Positions 61,750 through 64,000 of a stretch of 64,000 nucleotides of DNA are shown piece after piece. Where the stretch lies: NCBI GenBank assembly GCA_947311435.1, contig CAMZKT010000075.1:1-64000 (forward strand). Direction: 5' to 3'. The translations under genes and the position numbers were made by a program. This DNA comes from an uncultured Desulfocapsa sp. (lineage in GTDB: Bacteria > Desulfobacterota > Desulfobulbia > Desulfobulbales > Desulfocapsaceae). The first letter of the stretch is position 1, and the number at the start of each line of letters is the position of its first letter. The notes under the pieces are model-generated. The model was given only the letters and a program-made list of their open reading frames with translations, had not been told where the DNA came from and made no database searches.

Positions 61750-63150
61750 ATGTTTGGTAAAAAAAATACACCCTCGGAAAGTATTTTGATTCTCGGGCTG
61801 GGAGGAATTGGACTCTATCTGGCCAAACGTCTGGTTCACGAAGGCTACGCCGTGACGATCATCGAAGCGGAGAGTCAACTGATTAATAGAGCAGATGAAA
61901 AGCTTGACGCACGACTTATCACCGGTTCTGCCATGTCCATACGGTGCTGGGAAGAAGCGGGTGCAAGAGACATGGACTTCATGATAGCTGTCACTGATAA
62001 TGATGCTGTGAACATGCTTTCTGCCCTTATAGCCAACAGCTTCGGAATTAAACAAAAAATCGCCAGGGTACGTTCACTTGAATATGGCCATAAAGATTCT
62101 CTTTTACAGACTGACGACCTTAAGATAGACCTCTTTATCCATCCAGAAGAGTTGGCAGCCCAGGAAATTGTTCGTCTTATCAAACGCACTTCTGGAGATG
62201 AAATTATCGATATTGCCCTTGGGAAAATGCAGGCAATGGCCGTAAAAATTGATGACGATTCCCGACTTGCACATAAAACACTCATTGAAATTGCCAGAGA
62301 ATATAGCGACATTTCCTTTCGAGTCGTTGCCATAGCAAGGGGGATTAGCACCATTATCCCCACCGGAAAGACCGAGATTCTCCCCCATGATCAGATAATG
62401 ATTATGGCGGGCACAGAAGAATTACCGAAGCTAATGACGCTTACAGGGATGAAAAAACAGCGTCGTCTACGAGTAATGATTGTAGGCGGTGGTCTGGTGG
62501 GAAGTCGCATCGCCGAGTTGCTGGGAAAAACAGTGCGGGTCAAGCTGCTTGAAAAGGATGCCAAAAGAGCAACAGAGTTATCATCCATGCTGCCGGACAC
62601 CGAAGTGCTTCTTGGCGATGGTTCAGACAAAGAGGTTCTAAGCGCAGCGGGCCTTTCCGATACAGACACATTTATTTCAGCAACGGGTGAAAACGAAACA
62701 AATATCATGACCTGTATGCTAGTCAAACACATTGTCGGAACAGAGGGGGAAACTCAGCACAAAACAAAGACCATTTCTCTTGTTAACAAAGAAGAATATG
62801 TGGTTCTTGCATCGACCAGCGGCTCAGATATTGCGATCAACAAGAAGATTCTTGCCGGCAATGAGATTTTCACCTTTATCCGCAAAAGCGAAATGCTATC
62901 GGTTTCCAACATGCATGGTTTCAATGCCGAAGTAGTAGACCTGATAGCGTCCCCAAACTCCTTGATTACCAAAAAACCCCTTGCAAAACTTGACCGTGAG
63001 CTGGCTGAACACATCATTGTCGGTTCGGTTTTTCGAGATGGAAAGTGGGAAACCGCCGTGGGAGAAACTCAGGTCAATGCCGGAGACCGGGCCATAGTAA
63101 TTTGTGATTCTCCGTATCTCAAAGAAGTGCGAGAACTGTTTCTGGCCTGA
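61750..63150 (+). CDS. trkA: Trk potassium uptake regulatory subunit TrkA
   Basis: Two NAD-binding RCK modules: ILGLGGIGLYLAKRLVHEG and IVGGGLVGSRIAELLG. Confidence 0.94.
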   Translation: MFGKKNTPSESILILGLGGIGLYLAKRLVHEGYAVTIIEAESQLINRADEKLDARLITGSAMSIRCWEEAGARDMDFMIAVTDNDAVNMLSALIANSFGIKQKIARVRSLEYGHKDSLLQTDDLKIDLFIHPEELAAQEIVRLIKRTSGDEIIDIALGKMQAMAVKIDDDSRLAHKTLIEIAREYSDISFRVVAIARGISTIIPTGKTEILPHDQIMIMAGTEELPKLMTLTGMKKQRRLRVMIVGGGLVGSRIAELLGKTVRVKLLEKDAKRATELSSMLPDTEVLLGDGSDKEVLSAAGLSDTDTFISATGENETNIMTCMLVKHIVGTEGETQHKTKTISLVNKEEYVVLASTSGSDIAINKKILAGNEIFTFIRKSEMLSVSNMHGFNAEVVDLIASPNSLITKKPLAKLDRELAEHIIVGSVFRDGKWETAVGETQVNAGDRAIVICDSPYLKEVRELFLA

Positions 63151-63214
63151 TTCACATGCCAAGCAACGTGACCGCAGAAAGCGGAGGTGTCCTGTTAAAG
63201 AAGTTACGGCCTGA

Positions 63215-64000
63215 TCATCTTTTCCAAAACATTGGGGAAAACACCACCAAGGCCGAAAACATTTCCAGTCGTCCCACAAGCATGTTCCAGGAAAGAAACC
63301 ATTTTCCGGCCACTGATATGAAGGCGAAGCTGTGCGTGGGGCCCACATCGCCAAAGCCGGGGCCTATATTCATCAATGCCGCAATAACGGAACTCATGGC
63401 TGATGAATAGTCCATATTGTCAGTGAGTGTCATAACGAAGCCGCCCACCAGTACCATGAAAATATTAATGATAAAATAGCAAAGTGCCAAGCTTATAATA
63501 TCATCATCAATGGTGCGTCCGTTGAGCCTCAAGGAAACAACAGCCATGGGCTGGAAGAAAATTTTTCGTACCGAGGAATACATATATTTACAGATAATGG
63601 CATAATGAACAATTTTTATTCCAGAGGCCGTAGAGCCGGCACATGCACCGACAAAACAGGTCAGATACAACAACATCTGGGCAGAATGTGGCCAGAGCTC
63701 ATAGTCGGCGGTTCCAAATCCTGTGGTTGTAAGGATAGATATAACCTGAAATGTTCCATACCTGAGGGCATCAACGATGCTTGCATAAGTCCCCTTTGTC
63801 CATAAAATAAGTGTGATGGCTCCACAGAAAAACAGCAGAAAACCAACATACCATCTGATTTCCGTATTTACTCGCAAAGCGTTAAAATCTCCCTTCAACA
63901 CCTGATACAGCAAAACGAAACTTACTCCCCCCAAAAACATAAACACAGTAATGACCCAATCGAAATAGGCACTGTCGTAAGCACCGATACTGGCATTCTT
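63215..64000 (-). CDS. trkH: TrkH potassium transporter, 5' end outside window
   Basis: VDALRYGTFQVISILTTTGFGTADYELWP; GACAGSTASGIKIVH; frame stays open to base 64000. Confidence 0.92.
   Translation of the reverse strand, partial: KNASIGAYDSAYFDWVITVFMFLGGVSFVLLYQVLKGDFNALRVNTEIRWYVGFLLFFCGAITLILWTKGTYASIVDALRYGTFQVISILTTTGFGTADYELWPHSAQMLLYLTCFVGACAGSTASGIKIVHYAIICKYMYSSVRKIFFQPMAVVSLRLNGRTIDDDIISLALCYFIINIFMVLVGGFVMTLTDNMDYSSAMSSVIAALMNIGPGFGDVGPTHSFAFISVAGKWFLSWNMLVGRLEMFSALVVFSPMFWKR

Noticed and set aside
1-64000. CRISPR arrays, tRNA/rRNA genes, prophage or known defence cassettes
   Set aside because: No regularly spaced repeats, no cloverleaf or rRNA-like sequence recognised, and no cas, phage structural or restriction genes in the ORF track; a tool search could still find a missed tRNA.

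Overview
The window reads as an ordinary bacterial chromosome segment. Family content (DUF39/COG1900, FmdE-like protein, complex I without NuoEFG, anaerobic cobalamin genes, sulfite-exporter-like protein) suggests a sulfur-metabolising Desulfobacterota, possibly Desulfobulbales; this is inference only. No rRNA, tRNA, CRISPR array or prophage was recognised. Main blocks: a ferredoxin; a TM/coiled-coil/TSP3/OmpA protein; a PEP-synthase-like gene followed by DSP-phosphatase/YkgJ and an NtrC-type regulator; a histidine kinase and response regulator beside a TauE/SafE transporter; a 13-14 gene operon joining a cytoplasmic-type molybdopterin oxidoreductase and Fe-S protein to nuoABCDHIJK plus four antiporter-like subunits with no nuoEFG; cobalamin genes; uvrB; a fused HisH-HisF of the eukaryotic HIS7 layout; larE next to a DUF39 homocysteine protein; pheA, moaA, tsaD, two tandem DUF2062 genes, rsmA; a Y1 (RAYT-like) transposase bounded by a 26-bp perfect inverted repeat; Ni-superoxide dismutase with its maturation protease; phoX with a triheme/TolB-propeller protein; and trkA/trkH. 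The best candidates for something new are the molybdoenzyme-complex I operon, the PEP-synthase-like/DSP-YkgJ/NtrC cluster, a dispersed intergenic repeat family (30258-30411, 37671-37711, 51008-51095), and the transposase element.
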